Source: Dipteris shenzhenensis (lineage: Eukaryota; Polypodiophyta; Polypodiopsida; Gleicheniales). Taken from it: a DNA stretch of 64,000 nt. Positions 11,438-23,801 of this stretch are shown piece after piece. Location of the stretch: the NCBI GenBank assembly GCA_047967505.1, contig CM106539.1; one strand, 5' to 3'. Numbering within the stretch: position 1 is the stretch's first letter; each line of letters begins with the position of its first letter. The position numbers and the translations under genes were made by a program. The notes below the pieces were generated by a model. The model had not been told where the DNA came from and did no database searches. It saw only the letters and a program-made list of their open reading frames with translations.

Positions 11438-13337
11438 TCACACCCCTTTAATGGGAATGTCCTTCCTCTGCGTCAAACCAAGAGCTAGTCGGTGTTTCTC
11501 GAATAGCTCTTTACCAAGTGGTTTGGTAAAGATGTCTGCAACATTTTCTTCGCTATCACAATGTTGTAGTGTGATGTCACCAAGTAACACTCTTTCTCTG
11601 ATGAAGTGCTCTCTAACATCAATGTGCTTTGTCCTGGAGTGATATACTGGATTTTTGGCCAATGCTTGAGCCGATTGATTATCACAGTATATTGTTGTTG
11701 GCTTTGACGCATCAAAGTAATCTGTTTCTGACAAGTCTTCTGAGCCATATAGCCTCACATGCACCTGTAGTGAGTGCCCTATATTCTGCTTCAGTCGAAG
11801 ACAAAGAAACAGTTGGTTGTTTGTTTGACAACCATGATATAGCACCTTGACCAAGGAAAAATGCATATCCCTGTGTCGATCTCCTGGTCTCATGATCTTT
11901 GGCATAGTCACTGTCACAGTATCCATGCAACCGTGGATGACTTCCTCTGTATTCTATCCCAAACTGTCTTGTACCTCTGATGTATCTCAAGACTCTTTTG
12001 GCTGCGTTCTAGTGAGACTATTTTGGATTTGCCATAAACTGTGCTAGTGAGCTTACTGCATAACAAATATCTGGCCGTGTGATTGTCAGATATATAAGAG
12101 ATCCAATGAGCTGCCTGTAGTATCTGTCATTGACTGTAGGCTTTTCTAAATCTTTAGTAAGTTTCAAACTCTGTTCCATGGGAGTGGCTGCAATCTTGCA
12201 ATCTGCCAAATGAAACTTCTTCAGGAGACTGTCAACATACTTGAGTTGACTCATGAATGTGCTATCTGAATCTCTCCATAACTCAATTCCAAGACAATAG
12301 TGCATAAGTCCAAGATCTTTCATGTCGAACTCTGCAGATAAGTCTTGTTTCAATTTTCTGATGAAGCTATCCTTGCTTCCTGTCACAATCAGATCATCTA
12401 TGTACAAAAGTGCAATAGTAATGTCTTCCCCTTGAACTTTGTAGTAGAGAGTATGATCTGCATTGGACTTCATGTATCCCAGATCAGCAAAATACTTGTC
12501 AATTCTGCTGTACCAACTTCTGGGTGCTTGCTTTAAGCCGTAGAGACTTTTCTTGAGATGGCAAACCTTATTCTCCGTTCCTGGTTCAACATAACTTGCT
12601 GGTTGTTGCATGTAGACTTCCTCGTCTAGATAACCATTGAGAAATGCATTCTTGACATCAAGCTGATACACATTCCATTTGCTGAGTGTCGCTAGTGATA
12701 TCAAGAACCGTATGGAATCCATCTTTGCTACTGGAGCATAAGTCTCATCATAGTCTTGATCATATTGTTGTGCAAATTCTTTTGCAACTAGTCTGGCTTT
12801 GTATCTCTGAATACTTCCATCTGGATTGTACTTCACTTTGTATACCCATTTGTTTGCTATGGCCTTCTTTCCTGGTGGAAGGTCGCATAATTCCCAAGTG
12901 TTATTCTTATACAAAGCATCCATTTCTTCATTCATAGCAGTTTGCCATTCTGGCTTGTCTACTGTATCTTCGAAGTACACTGGCTCTTCTGTAGCCATGA
13001 TGGTAGTCATAAGAGCATAGTTGGTGGTTTCCACCTGAATTGCTTTGCCTTTCTGAGCATATGTCAATCTAGCTAGAGGTCTGCTTTCCCTAGTAGACCG
13101 TCTGAGCTGCTGTGGCTCTACTTGGGGTGTTTCTAGCAATTCTTGCTCTTCTTCATCAACCTGTTCTGTAGATGACTGTGAAGTTGATGCTTCTACCTCC
13201 TGTGTAGGTGAGGTTTTCCATTCTGATTCCTCATCAAAGATTACATCTCTGGAGATAATGACTTTGCGGTTGATGGGATCATACAATTTGTATGCGAACT
13301 TCGACTGTCCTAAACCCTTCATGTGTAAGGTTGTCAC
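11438..13337 (-). pseudogene. Copia family A pol fragment (RT and RNase H), broken
   Basis: The 439-codon frame 13337-12018 starts in the integrase C-terminus and covers the Copia RT: W-x-x-A-M-x-E-x-D-A-L, KARLVAKEFAQQ, YQLDVKNAFLNGYLDEEVY, SLYGLKQAPRSWY and the catalytic LLYIDDLIVTGS. It then breaks at two stops about 12005-12020, where 'NPKS.HWNAAKR' would continue. RNase H follows in another frame (CDSDYA, then SLSSTEAEYRA, 11990-11712). A further frameshift near 11750 leads to CDNQSAQALAKNPVYHSRTK, ending at 11438. Catalytic residues are visible but the polyprotein cannot be continuous, so this is a dead copy. Confidence 0.9.
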
Positions 13338-13339
13338 AA

Positions 13340-13625
13340 AAGCGGGCCAAGCGCTTTACAAACTTGGGTTTCTCTACGAGCAGATACTTTATGTAATCTA
13401 TGGGAACCCATCTCTTTGAAGTGTGGTCAAGTGTACAGGAAAAATTTGAGAAATTATCTTGCATGTAAAGGATGAGATCTGAGAAGTCATCCTTGGCTCG
13501 CATATATGTGCCTAGGAGATCTAAAGTCCTATCAAACACTAAAAATAGCTCTTCCTCACAATTTGTAAATGCAGTTCATGAGATGAAGTCATGGAACGCA
13601 GTTCTAGCTGAATCCATGGCAAATA
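13340..13625 (-). pseudogene. Unrecognised coding-like fragment upstream of the Copia break
   Basis: On the minus strand an ATG near 13619 opens MDSARTAFHDFIS, followed by an in-frame stop. The frame then continues TAFTNCEEELFLVFDRTLD and on to LVEKPKFVKRLARFCDNL, where it meets the Copia breakpoint. The composition is protein-like (acidic, aromatic, no repeats) but the family is not recognised. It may be the 5' part of the coding region whose other end is seen at 11070-10394, separated by the Copia element; that link is inference from orientation and position only. Confidence 0.3.
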
Positions 13626-13897
13626 ACAATTGATGGTGGGAGTAACTTCTGAGGACGGGAGTTTCTATGGCTCTCTAAATGTGAAATTGAGAATGTGATG
13701 TAAAAAGGGCTCTTACCCCTTAATATATATCAAAACCCTAAAAATTAAAATTAATCATAAGATCCCCAAATTTTTTGAAAAAAATTTACCATGAATTGAA
13801 AGGAGAAAACATTGAAAGAAATAACATTTTAATTTAATTGTCCATCATCTTTTGGAGCAATAACTAGGATTTGACAGACAAAAAATTAAATGATGCA

Positions 13898-14940
13898 CTA
13901 GTCAAACACATTGTTAGCAATCTTCAAAGTTGCAGGAGGAATGAAATTGGCACTATGCATGCACTTCTCCACATGGTGGCTAATCTTACCACCATTTAAG
14001 GTAAAGTAGAAGGACTTTGACATGCTGTCCTCCGTGACCAATAGGTGTTCTTGCACATCCCTTAGAGTCCATTGCGATGTGACATTCACATTCTTGACAT
14101 CTCCCTCTTCAACATCAATAGACAAACTTACCCCCGGGCGTATTGTCTTCATCATTAGAGTCTAGGGGAAGCCACCGGCCATTTGTTTTCTTCCAGCACC
14201 TGTACTGAAAAGCTAAATACAACATTTGGCATGACAAATGGTATCTAATAACCACATTGTCTTTACATGCATGACATTGAAACACATCACCCTTTTGGTC
14301 ACCTAACCTGGTTCCCCAATTCATCCCAAGTAAATCTTCAAGAGCATTTTCATCTACACGCTTGCAGGACCACATCGTTTTTGTTCTATGCATATGTATA
14401 TTCTGAAATAAAGAAGCAAAAATGTGCAGAGGCATAAACCAAGATAACCTTGCCCATTTGGATCCAAATGTAAACTTCATGGCCATGCCCACATCCTTTG
14501 CAATCTTGTCCTTATATGATTGCAATGTCCTTGAGTCCACATTGCTGCAATCCATGTCTTGAAGTTGTGGTGGTGTAATGGTTTGCAAACGGCCATAGCT
14601 TGATGATGTCATTGGAGTGATGTATGTTGCATTATATCAATACACATTCTTCATTCGCAATGAGGCCAACTTCTCCCCGGCATGCATTTGCTTACCTAAA
14701 TCCTCATGAATCACAGTGAACTTGCCTATGAATGATTCAACTGGTTCCCACTCCTCGAGGTCCCAAGGAAAAACATCTGCCACCATGAATAAGAGCTCCT
14801 AGAAACTAAATGCAAAATTTCCAAATGGACTCATTACTCTTACAGGTGAAAAAGATACATAGATAGAAAGTCGCACAGTGTGATGGTATCCTATATTAAT
14901 TGAATGATGGAGGAAGCCACATATCTTTTCCCATGTAAAT
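13898..14940 (-). pseudogene. Unrecognised decayed gene, about 345 codons, with a CCHC-like motif
   Basis: Read 14940 to 13898 on the minus strand, one long protein-like frame is broken by only two stops (14799-14801, TAG; 14637-14639, TGA) and one frame change at a C-run around 14128-14136. Visible segments include SFSPVRVMSPFGNFAFSF, VFPWDLEEWEPVESFIGKF, FTFGSKWARLSWFMPLHIF, a CxxC-x8-HxxC motif (CHACKDNVVIRYHLSC) and a C-terminal part with WTLRDVQEHLLV and FYFTLNGG. The last part loosely recalls a ubiquitin-like fold, but that is a weak impression. The frame change coincides with a donor-like GGGGGTAAG, yet the next frame resumes at once without an acceptor, so an indel is simpler. I do not recognise the family. 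It could be a lineage-specific host gene or a DNA-transposon protein. Confidence 0.35.
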
Positions 14941-15509
14941 ATGTTGTTTTTTGTGAGCCATCCTTTCTTTCTTAAACTTGAACTTCAAGATGCACCCCTT
15001 CCACTCATCCAAGATGTCACCTCTCTTGCACTTGGGAAGCTTATATGGACCTTTGGCCAAATCCTTTTATCACTATCCAGTCATTTAAGCTATAGGTGCA
15101 AGGGATCCACTCATCCAATGCATTTCTGGTGTTGTGGAAGACACAAGAGGTTACAACATTGCATGGTCTTGTAGCCTTTCTCCTCACCATGCTTGCAGAG
15201 GTTGCAACAGCAAGAATGGGACTCCTACACAAGGCAATGCAGCTCCAACAGAGGCACAAAAGAAGGAGAAGGAGAGGGACCAAAGCAGCATTAACAAAGG
15301 CATGGGAGAGGGAGAAGGAGAGGGACAGAGCAGCTCCAACAGAGGCACAAAAGAGGGAGAAGGAGAGGGATAGAGCAGCAGCAACAGAGGCACAAGAGAG
15401 GGAGAAGGAGAGGGATAGAGCAACAACAACAAAGGCACAGGAGAGGGAGAAGGAGAGGGACAGAGCAACTCCACAGAGCAGCTCCAACAGAGGCACAAAA
15501 GAGGGAGAG

Positions 15510-15555
<46 letters not shown>

Positions 15556-15809
15556 CTACAGCAAGCAGGCCAGAGCAGGAGGGAGCAGAGAAAGAGGGGG
15601 AAGAGGGAAAATGCGTGGAATTTGGTTCAAATCTGAGTGATTTGGCAGGCTGGACCAGAACAGTGGGGGGTAGAGGCCCTAGAAAGAGGGAGGGGAGAAG
15701 AAAAATTCACCACAAGGGCCCTACCATCCCCTTGAAGGCAGTTTTGGGCTCATGTGGGGGAGGTGCACCTGGTAGGAGGGTCAAACATGGGTTAAGAGGG
15801 AGGGGATGG
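14941..15809 (+). repeat. 45-bp purine-rich minisatellite and GA microsatellite
   Basis: Units starting GCAGCTCC/GCAGCAGC lie at 15330, 15375, 15420 and 15465 (45-bp period), with less regular units on either side, followed by a GA run at about 15510-15551. A plus-strand open frame (15096-15827) reads these as 15-residue repeats of the type REKERDRAAxTEAQ, which would form a charged helix. The opposite strand is also open and rich in Leu/Ser. With no homologous domain or gene context I treat the frames as repeat by-products. Confidence 0.7.
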
Positions 15810-16347
15810 TTATGCAGATCACTCTAGTTGTAGTTTGAGCCATGTGTGCTCATTCATGTTTGCATTGGGTTGTAGTGGATGTTTTACAGGCCATTTGGAT
15901 GCATTGCCATCCTTGTTGGATGCACTAATAGGCCCAGATTACCTTGTATGATGCTATTTGATGGATACTTTGCACATGGGTGCTATTTTATGCTGATGGA
16001 CAGCTTTGACACATTGTAGTTGATGCACTAATAATGCTATGATCTCTTGGATGAGACATTGATGATGCTTATGCCCATGGACGGTGTTTATGCTTGAGGC
16101 ATTTGGCTCTTATTGGCATTAGGTTTGCCATTGTTTTGTCATTGTATGTTGATACTTTCTTTTGGGCCAGATTTGCTCATATGGATGCATAATATATGCA
16201 CATGAATCAGTTGTATTTTGATGCTTTGAGCCTTTGAGGTTTGGTGATATTACCTTCCATTGTGGCATACATATTTGGGTGCACCTGGTATTTGGTGTGA
16301 TTCTTTCTTGTAGGCACTAGCATTTGGGATTTTGCTTTATTTGCATC

Positions 16348-17919
16348 ATGGCATCCTCTTCCATATCTGAAAAGGAGTTTTTCAACATTAAAAAGGTTGA
16401 TGGGACAAACTTTTCTTTATGGAAAGAACAAATAAGGGATGTGCTTATTCAAAAGAAGTAGATTAAACCCTTCGAAGGGATTACAAAAAAGCATGCAGCT
16501 ATATCTGAGGATGATTGGAATGAGTTGGATGCATTAGCAAAGTCTATTGTTAGACTTTATTTTTCAAAGTAGCTTATTCATAGTACTAAATGAGAAAACT
16601 ATGGAAGATTTGTGGAAGAAATTATGTGCCACTTATGAGAAGGAAACTGGCTCTAATAAAGTTTACCTCATGAAGAGGTTGTTTGAGCTATAGATGAAAG
16701 AAGGGGTCTCTATTGCTTCTCACTTGAATGAATTCAATATTATTTTCAGCTAGCTTCAAGCTCAGAAGCTGAATTTTGATGCGGAGATTAAGGCAGTATT
16801 CCTCTTGTGTTCATTGCCATCCTCATGGGATACCTTCTGTATAACTATCAGTAACTCTGCACCTAGTGGAGTACTAAAGTTTAATGATGTTGTGCATAGC
16901 TTGTTGGCTGAGGAGATTAGACGGAAGTCTATGGATGGCAACAAGCAGGATGCAACCTTAAACATGCAAAGGGGCAGATCACAGTTCAGGGGGAAGTCTC
17001 GTAGCAAACCCAAGGCACAAAGCATTGAGTGTTACCACTATGGCAAGAAAGGCCACATGAATAAGGATTGCTACAAGCTAAAAAGAGAGCAAAAGGATTA
17101 AAAAAACAAAGCAAATTGGGGTGCAAATAAGAAGGAAGAGAGTCCAAGGGAGAACAAAGGAAAAGTGAAGATCGAGGAGATAATGTAGTCACTGATGATA
17201 GTGACAATGTCATTCTCTTCATGTCTAGTCTACCTGTAGAGTTGCTTACCCCTTCAGATGATGCATATTCCAAGGATTGGATTTTGGATTTTGGTGCTTC
17301 ATTCCATGTTACTCCCCATAGGGAATGGTTCTCCACTTATGTGACAATGGAAAGACAGATTGTGTGCATCTTGGAAATAACTATGCATGTGACATAGTGG
17401 GAGGAGGCGACATAAAGTTTTCTTTTGCAAATGGGTCTGTTTTTGTTTCAAAAATGTGAGACATGTGCCTAAGATGACCAAGAGTCTCATTTTAGCAAGT
17501 CAACTAGATAATGCTGGTTTTCAGACAACCTTTGGCTTTTAAAGTTTGAAAATTTAGAAGGGCTCTATGGTTTTGGCAAGGGGTTCCAAGTGTGGGACAT
17601 TGTATCCCTTACATGTATCAAGGGCATCTGATCATGTTGTTGCAATAACTGAGCACTTCTTTGTGACCATTTTTAGTTGGGGCACATGAGCCAGAATGGA
17701 TGAAGCTCTTATGCATTTCGGTTATGTACCACATTTGAGTTTTTTTTATTTTGAACTTTGTGAGCACTATCTCTATGGGAAGAAGGCTAAATCAACCCAT
17801 AAAATAAGGGGAAAGAAAGAGCTTGAAAGGCTTGATTTGGTGCATTCAGACATATGCGATCCCATGCCTACACGATCATTAAGCAGGGATGAATACTACG
17901 TGACATTCATTGGTGATGC
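16348..17919 (+). pseudogene. Family B copy 3 gag and protease/integrase start, decayed
   Basis: The gag ATG at 16348 (MASSS...) is followed by many stops, the first at 16458-16460. A gag frame is readable at 16805-17101 (CSLPSSWDTFCITISNSAP). It has a zinc knuckle whose second Cys is Tyr (CYHYGKKGHMNKDC). The protease motif reads DFGA instead of DSGA, near 17290. Integrase begins with CEHYLYGKKAKSTHK and LDLVHSDICDPMPT, and is cut at 17919 by copy 2. These lesions fit an old, inactive copy. Confidence 0.88.
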
Positions 17920-18089
17920 TGAGAGTGCTCTCAACGGAAGCAAGAACGGAAGAAGGAGAGAGAGAGACAGAGAGCCACACAAGTTTGGTGGGTGCAGAAC
18001 CACCCTAATCTTCTTTTTCATTCATTTATATATGTGTTTGAGTATTGTACATAACCGAGGTTAAGGCACAGTGACCTTTAACCCCCACA
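17920..18089 (-). repeat. Family B copy 2 3' LTR (170 bp)
   Basis: Matches 23632-23801 base for base. The polypurine tract and a stem-loop (CTTAAAGG/CCTTTAAG arms, about 18098-18121) lie immediately beyond its inner edge, as in copy 1. Confidence 0.95.
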
Positions 18090-18142
18090 ACCTCCCACTT
18101 AAAGGACAATGTGCCTTTAAGGGAGAACAACCAGTGAGCATA

Positions 18143-21100
18143 CTATCCAATGCCCATCAATACATGACAATACTCAAACCGCTGACTAGGTAGACTCTTC
18201 GTCAGCATATCTACAGGGTTATCATCTGTATGAACCTTGACAAGCTCTATGCGCTTGTCCTCAAGTATCTCCCTGATGAAATGGTACCTGACCTCAATGT
18301 GTTTGGTCTTTGCATGAAAGACTGGATTCCGTGCTAGCTGAATATAGCACTCATGGAATCACTATGCAATGTCGGTACACCTGTATGAATCCCCAAATCT
18401 ACCACTAGCCGATCAAGCCATATAGCCTCCTTGCAACCCTCTATGGCTGCAACATACTCAGCCTGTGTGGTAGACAAAGCTATGCACTTTTATGCACGAG
18501 ACATCCACGACACTGCACCACCTACAAAGGTGAACACATAACCAGAAGTGGATCTCCTACTATCCACATGCCCTGCAAAGTCTGAATCTGTGTACCCAAG
18601 TACACGCATGTCTCCTTTACCAAATCAGATGCACATCTCCTTGGTACCCTTCATGTACCTCATGATGCACTTAACTGCCTCCCAATGCCTCTTTCCTAGA
18701 TTAGCCATATACCGGCTAACAACTCCCACTGCAAATGCAATGTCTGGTCTAGTAGCTATCATAGCATACATAAGACTCCCAACTGCTGATGCATAAGGAA
18801 CCTTGGCCATCATGGCCCTCTCCTCATCTGATTTGGGACTATCTGTATGACTCAGTTTCACATATGGAGGCAATGGAGTACTCACTGCCTTCCCCCCCTC
18901 CATATTGAAATGCTGCATTACTTTTGTAACATACTCTTTTTGTGAAAGCCAAAGGAGTTTCCTACTCCGATCACGCGTGATGCGCATACCAAGAATATGA
19001 CCTGCAAATCCCAAATCCTTCATATCAAAGGCCTCATGCAACTTGGCCTTTAATGCATCTAGCTCATAAGTATTCTTGCTAGCCAATAGCATATCATCCA
19101 CATATAGTGCCAGGATTATCAAGCTACTATCCTTAACCCTTTTAGTATAGAGGCAGTGATCAATTTCACTCCTTCTAAAACCCTGGGACTGAATGAAAGC
19201 ATCAAACTTCTGATACCATTCTCTAGGCACTTGCTTAAGACCATAGAGACTCTTTTTCAGCTTGCAAACTAAATGCTCTTTGCCCTTTTCTTCAAAGCCT
19301 TCCGGCTGCACCATGTAAATTTCCTCATGCAAATCCCCATGCAAGAAAGCTGTCTTGACATCCATTTGCATAAGCTCCATATCCTCTACTGCCACTAGTC
19401 CAAGGATGCATCTAAGTGTGGTCATCTTCACAACCGGAGAGAATATCTCATCAAAGTCCACACCCTTCTCTTGCTTGAACCCTTTAGCAACCAAACGGGC
19501 CTTGTACCTAGGCACATCATCACCTGTGACCTTCATTTTGTAGACCCATTTACATGGCAATGCTTTCTTTCCATGTGGCAAAGAAACCAAGTCCAAGTTT
19601 TATTCTTCATAAGTGAACTCATCTCTGATTGCATAGCATACTCCCACTTGTGTTGATCCTCATGCATCATAGCCTCTCTATAGTAAGAAGGCTCCCCGCA
19701 ATCAGTAAGCATCACATAGTCTACCCCTGGAACAAACTTATCAGGTGGTCTAGACACTCTAGATGATCTTCTCAAGGGCATTTCAGCTTGCTGTCCCACC
19801 TGCATATCAGCCACATTTGGCTCATCATTTCCACCAATAGATGATCCATCATCTACCCTTTATTGTATACCTGTGGGAGTACTTGGTGGCACCATTTCTT
19901 GCACATTTGGTGCATGGACAGTTTGCTGTCTATCAACATAGGCAGGTGGATTCACATCCTGGAAAGTGATTCTCCTCATTTCCACATCCCTCATGGGTGC
20001 CTTATGCATCTTCTTCTCATTGAAGACCACATCATGGCTGCGTATGATCTTCTTTGCTTCTGGATCCCAGAGACGATAGCCCATCTCTCCACTTTCACCA
20101 TAACCTAGAAAGATGCATTTCCTAGACTTAGGATCTAGCTTCTTTCGAAGCTCTTTTGGCACATGTGCATATGCCTCACACCCAAATATACGCAAATGAG
20201 AGTAAGAGGGCTTCTTTCCACTCCATGCCTCTTCAGGAATACCACCATCCAAACTCTTACTAGGTGATCTATTGATCACATGCACTGCAGTCTTCATTGC
20301 CTCAGCCCAAAAACCACCAGAAAGACTTGCATTGGAAAGCATGCATTGCAACCTTTCTTGAATGGTACAGTTCATCTTTTCTGCAATTGGATTTTGCTCT
20401 GGAGTACGAGGGGATGTAAGCTCCCTCTTAATCCCACAAGAATCACAGAAATGCTGAAAGTCATGAGAGAGATACTCTCCACCATTGTCAGTCCGTAGGC
20501 ATTTAAGCGTTCTACCTGACTGATTCTCAACCAAGGCCAGCCATTTCTGAAATACCTGGAACACATAACTCTTCCGAGCTATAGCATAAGCCCACACTTT
20601 CCTAGTTGCATCATCAATGAATGTCACATAGTATTCAGCCCCGCCTAATGACCGTGTAGGCATGGGACCACATACGTCTGAATGCACCAAATCAAGCATT
20701 TTAAACTCTTTCTTTCCCCTTCTTTTATGGGCTGATTTAGTCTGCTTCCCATAGAGGCAGTGCTCACAAAATTCAAAATCAGAGAAACTCAAATGCGGTA
20801 CATAACCCAAACGGCATAAGAGTTTCATTCCATTCTGGCTCATGTGCCCCAACCTGCAATGCCACAAAGAAGTGCTTGGTTGCTCGGTTATTGCAACAAC
20901 ATGATCAAATACCCCTGATACATGTAAGGGATACAAAGTCCCACACTTGGCACCCCTGGCCAAAAGCATAGAGCCCTTTTGAATTTTCCAACTCTGAAAG
21001 CCAAAAGTGGTGTGAAAACCAGCATCATCTAGCTGACCCACTGAAATAAGACTCTTGGTCAGCTTAGGCACATGTCTCACATGTTTCAAAACAAATGCAG

Positions 21101-22208
21101 ACCCATTTGCAAAAGAAAACTTTATGTCACCTGCTCCCACTATGTCACATGCATAGTCATTTCCAAGATGCACACAACCTGTCTTTCCACTATCATTAGT
21201 GGAGAACCATTCCCTGTGGGAAGTAACATGGAATGAAGCACCAGAATCCAAAATCCAATCCTGGGAATATGCATCATCTGAAGTGGTAAGCAACTCTGCA
21301 GATAAACTAGACATGAAGAGAACATCATTGTCACTATCACGTGTGACTGCATTGATCTCCTCGATCTTCACTTTTCCTTTGTCCTCCCTTGGACTCTCTT
21401 CCTTTTGATTTGCACCCCAATTTGCATTCTTTTTCTTATCCTTTTGCTCTCTTTTCAGCTTGTAGCAATCCTTTTTCATATGGCCCTTCTTGCCACAGTG
21501 GTAACACTCAATGTTTCGTGCCCTGGATTTGCTACGAGACTTCCCTCTTTCTTGGGACTTCCCCCTGAACTGTGATCTGCCCCTTTGCACATTTAAGGCT
21601 GCATCCTTCTTGTTGCCATCCATAGACTTCCGTCTAATCTCCTCGGCCAACAAGCTACCCACAACATCATCAAATTTCAGTACTCCACCAGGTGCAGAGT
21701 TACTGACAGCTGTACGGAAGGTATCCCATGAGGATGGCAATGAACATAAGAGAAATATTGCCTTAGTCTCCGCATCAAAATTCATCTTCTGAGCCTGAAG
21801 TTGGCTGAAAATAATATTGAATTCATTCAAGTGAGAAGCAATGGAGACCCCTTCCTTCATTTGCAGCTCAAACAACCTCTTCATAAGGTAAACTTTATTA
21901 GAGGCAGTTTCCTTCTCATAAGTGGCACACAGTTTCTTCCACAAATCTTCCGTAGTCTGCTCATTTACTACTGTGAAATAAACTGACTCTGCAAGATGAA
22001 GTCTAATAGTAGACTTTGCTAATGCATCCAACTCATTCCAATCATCCTCAGACATATTTGCAGGCTTAGCTTCAATCCCTGCCAAGGGTTTAATCTACTT
22101 CTTTTGAATAAGCACATCCCTTATTTGTTCTTTCCATAAAGAAAAGTTTGTCCCATCAAACTTTTTAATGTTGAAAAACTCCTTTTCAAACATGGAAGAG
22201 GATGCCAT
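18143..22208 (-). pseudogene. Copy 2 Gag-Pol, interrupted
   Basis: Gag starts at 22208 (MASSS...) and meets a TAG at 22095-22097. From an ATG at 22085 an open frame of 741 codons reaches 19860. It covers most of Gag with zinc knuckle CYHCGKKGHMKKDC, protease DSGA, the HCRLGH...CEHC zinc site and integrase (LVHSD, RTDNGGEY, TPEQNPIAE). A TAA at 19860-19862, a 1-bp deletion around 19591-19595, a TGA at 18625-18627 and further stops and a frameshift in RNase H break the rest. RT is readable at 19596-18625 with LALYVDDMLLASK. The normal stop position is 18143-18145. The element could not make full-length Pol as read here. Confidence 0.93.
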
Positions 22209-23616
22209 GATGCAAATGAAACAAAATCCCAAATGCTAGTCCCTGCAAGAGAGAATCACACCAAATACCAGGTGCACCCAAATGTGTATGCCACAATAGA
22301 CTGAAATATCACAAAAAACTCAAAGCTCAAAGCATCAAAAGATGCATCTGACTCATGTGCATATACTATGCATCCATATGAGCAAATCCGGCCCAAAAGA
22401 AAATGCCAATAAGTGCCAAATGACTCAAGCATAAACACCGTCCACTGGCATATGCATCAATTATATCTCATCCAAGAGAGCATAGCACTATCAGTGCATC
22501 ACCAACAATGTGTCAAAGCTGTCCCTCAGCATAAAATAGCATCCATGTGCAAAATGTCCATAAAAATAGCATCCCACAAGGCAATTTGGGCCTATCAGCC
22601 CATCCAACAAGGACCGCAATGCATCCAAATGGCCTATAAATCATCCACTGCAACCCCATGCATACCACGAATGAGCGCACACTGCTCAAACTGCAACCAG
22701 AGTGATCTGCGTAAGGTATGCTCAAGAAATCATAGTCCCACAGTAATGAGCGCTACTAAAAATAGAACCTGAGATGCCTCAAAACATGGGCGCCATTGCA
22801 TAATCGGACTCAGCAAGAAAATCTGCAAATATCTCTCTTCTGCCAGAACTCCAAAATCCCAACCGATGAGTGAGAAATGGGAGTCAACACTTATCCACTG
22901 CCATGTGGCATAAATCTAAGGTTTCAAAACCTTAGAATGAAAAATGCATAACAGAGAGACGAAATCGAATACACAGAGATTTATAACTCTGAAAATCCTC
23001 CATCGAATCATGCAAGAACTGATAGGTAGGGGTTTTTGGGCGTCGAAACGCAATGGGACAGACGGTTTTGGAAACCGTGGTCTCAATCACTGGGTCCAAC
23101 ACAAGGACTGAAAAACGTTTTTTGAAACAGAGCTGTTTATAAACTCCACCGGAGTGCGAATGATGAGCAACATAGAAGTTTTAGGACCTCTTGAGTCCAC
23201 CGGAACTGACAGATCTGCAAATGGTTGCTCCAAACTTGAGTTCCAAGACCCGGGCAAAAAACTCAGGAACTGACAGAGTGACTCAGAAATCCAATGAAAT
23301 GATCCCAGATTTAGGAATGAAGGTGTTTCCTGAAGTAATGTGGACACCAAAAGGAAGCAATAGTTGCCTCTACAAGTCAATACGGAGTCTCTGTCATCGA
23401 CGAACGGAATAGGGAAAAGCTCAAAAAACGACTTTTTCTTTGAAACCACTTAACAGGATCTCAAAACCACTTCGCAAAGCCAAAGTGACTTTTCCAAAGG
23501 TTCCTCCAAGGTCTTTGCACACTCGGATGCAAAAAAAAGTCACCCACAAAGCTTCTCCTTCCTCTCACAGAGCTGCTGCGCTTCAAGCATTCACGCATGC
23601 TCAGCTACATCACCCG
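22209..23616 (-). other. Copy 2 leader (about 1.4 kb) between primer site and gag
   Basis: An unusually long leader, closely similar to that of copy 1. It holds an open frame at 23449-23087 (MVSKKKSFFELFPIPF ... LTCRGNYCFLLVSTLLQE). Just before the gag ATG it has a pyrimidine tract ending TTCTCTCTTGCAG, which looks like a splice acceptor. Confidence 0.7.
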
Positions 23617-23629
23617 GGCTCTGAAACCA
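23617..23629 (-). other. Primer-binding site, copy 2
   Basis: The minus strand reads TGGTTTCAGAGCC two bases inside the 5' LTR. It is complementary to the 3' end of plant initiator-Met tRNA except for one T in place of A (copy 1 has TGGTATCAGAGCC). It should prime minus-strand DNA synthesis. Confidence 0.85.
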
Positions 23630-23631
23630 GT

Positions 23632-23801
23632 TGAGAGTGCTCTCAACGGAAGCAAGAACGGAAGAAGGAGAGAGAGAGACAGAGAGCCACACAAGTTTGG
23701 TGGGTGCAGAACCACCCTAATCTTCTTTTTCATTCATTTATATATGTGTTTGAGTATTGTACATAACCGAGGTTAAGGCACAGTGACCTTTAACCCCCAC
23801 A
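23632..23801 (-). repeat. Family B copy 2 5' LTR (170 bp)
   Basis: On the minus strand it runs from TGTGGGGGTTAAAGG to GCACTCTCA, with a TATATAAA box and a short CT-repeat tract. It is identical by eye to 17920-18089. Its outer edge is next to the target duplication at 23802-23806. Confidence 0.95.

Larger units (their letters stand above)
11093..13337 (-). mobile_element. Ty1/Copia family A element, 5'-truncated
   Basis: A minus-strand Copia element keeps its 3' LTR (11093-11349), polypurine tract (GAGGGAAGG read on the minus strand, 11350-11358) and the 3' half of pol. The gag, protease, most of the integrase and the 5' LTR are missing. Copia similarity stops near 13320-13337, in the integrase C-terminal 'AYKLYDP' block, and abuts unrelated coding-like DNA. 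Related sequence occurs at 25628-25814 and 53569-54182 in this window. Without the other terminus no target-site duplication can be tested. Confidence 0.85.
17920..23801 (-). mobile_element. Ty1/Copia family B, copy 2: complete young element nested in copy 3
   Basis: A 5,882-bp element with two 170-bp LTRs (17920-18089 and 23632-23801) that I read as identical, flanked by the 5-bp duplication GATGC. On the minus strand the order is LTR, primer site, 1.4-kb leader, gag, protease, integrase, RT, RNase H, polypurine tract, LTR, the Copia order. Identical LTRs mean very recent insertion. Despite that, pol carries several stops and frameshifts (see its own entry). Confidence 0.97.

Noticed and set aside
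19863-21792. Plus-strand open frames across copy 2
   Set aside because: Antisense shadows of the Gag-Pol frame; the same ghosts appear opposite copy 1.
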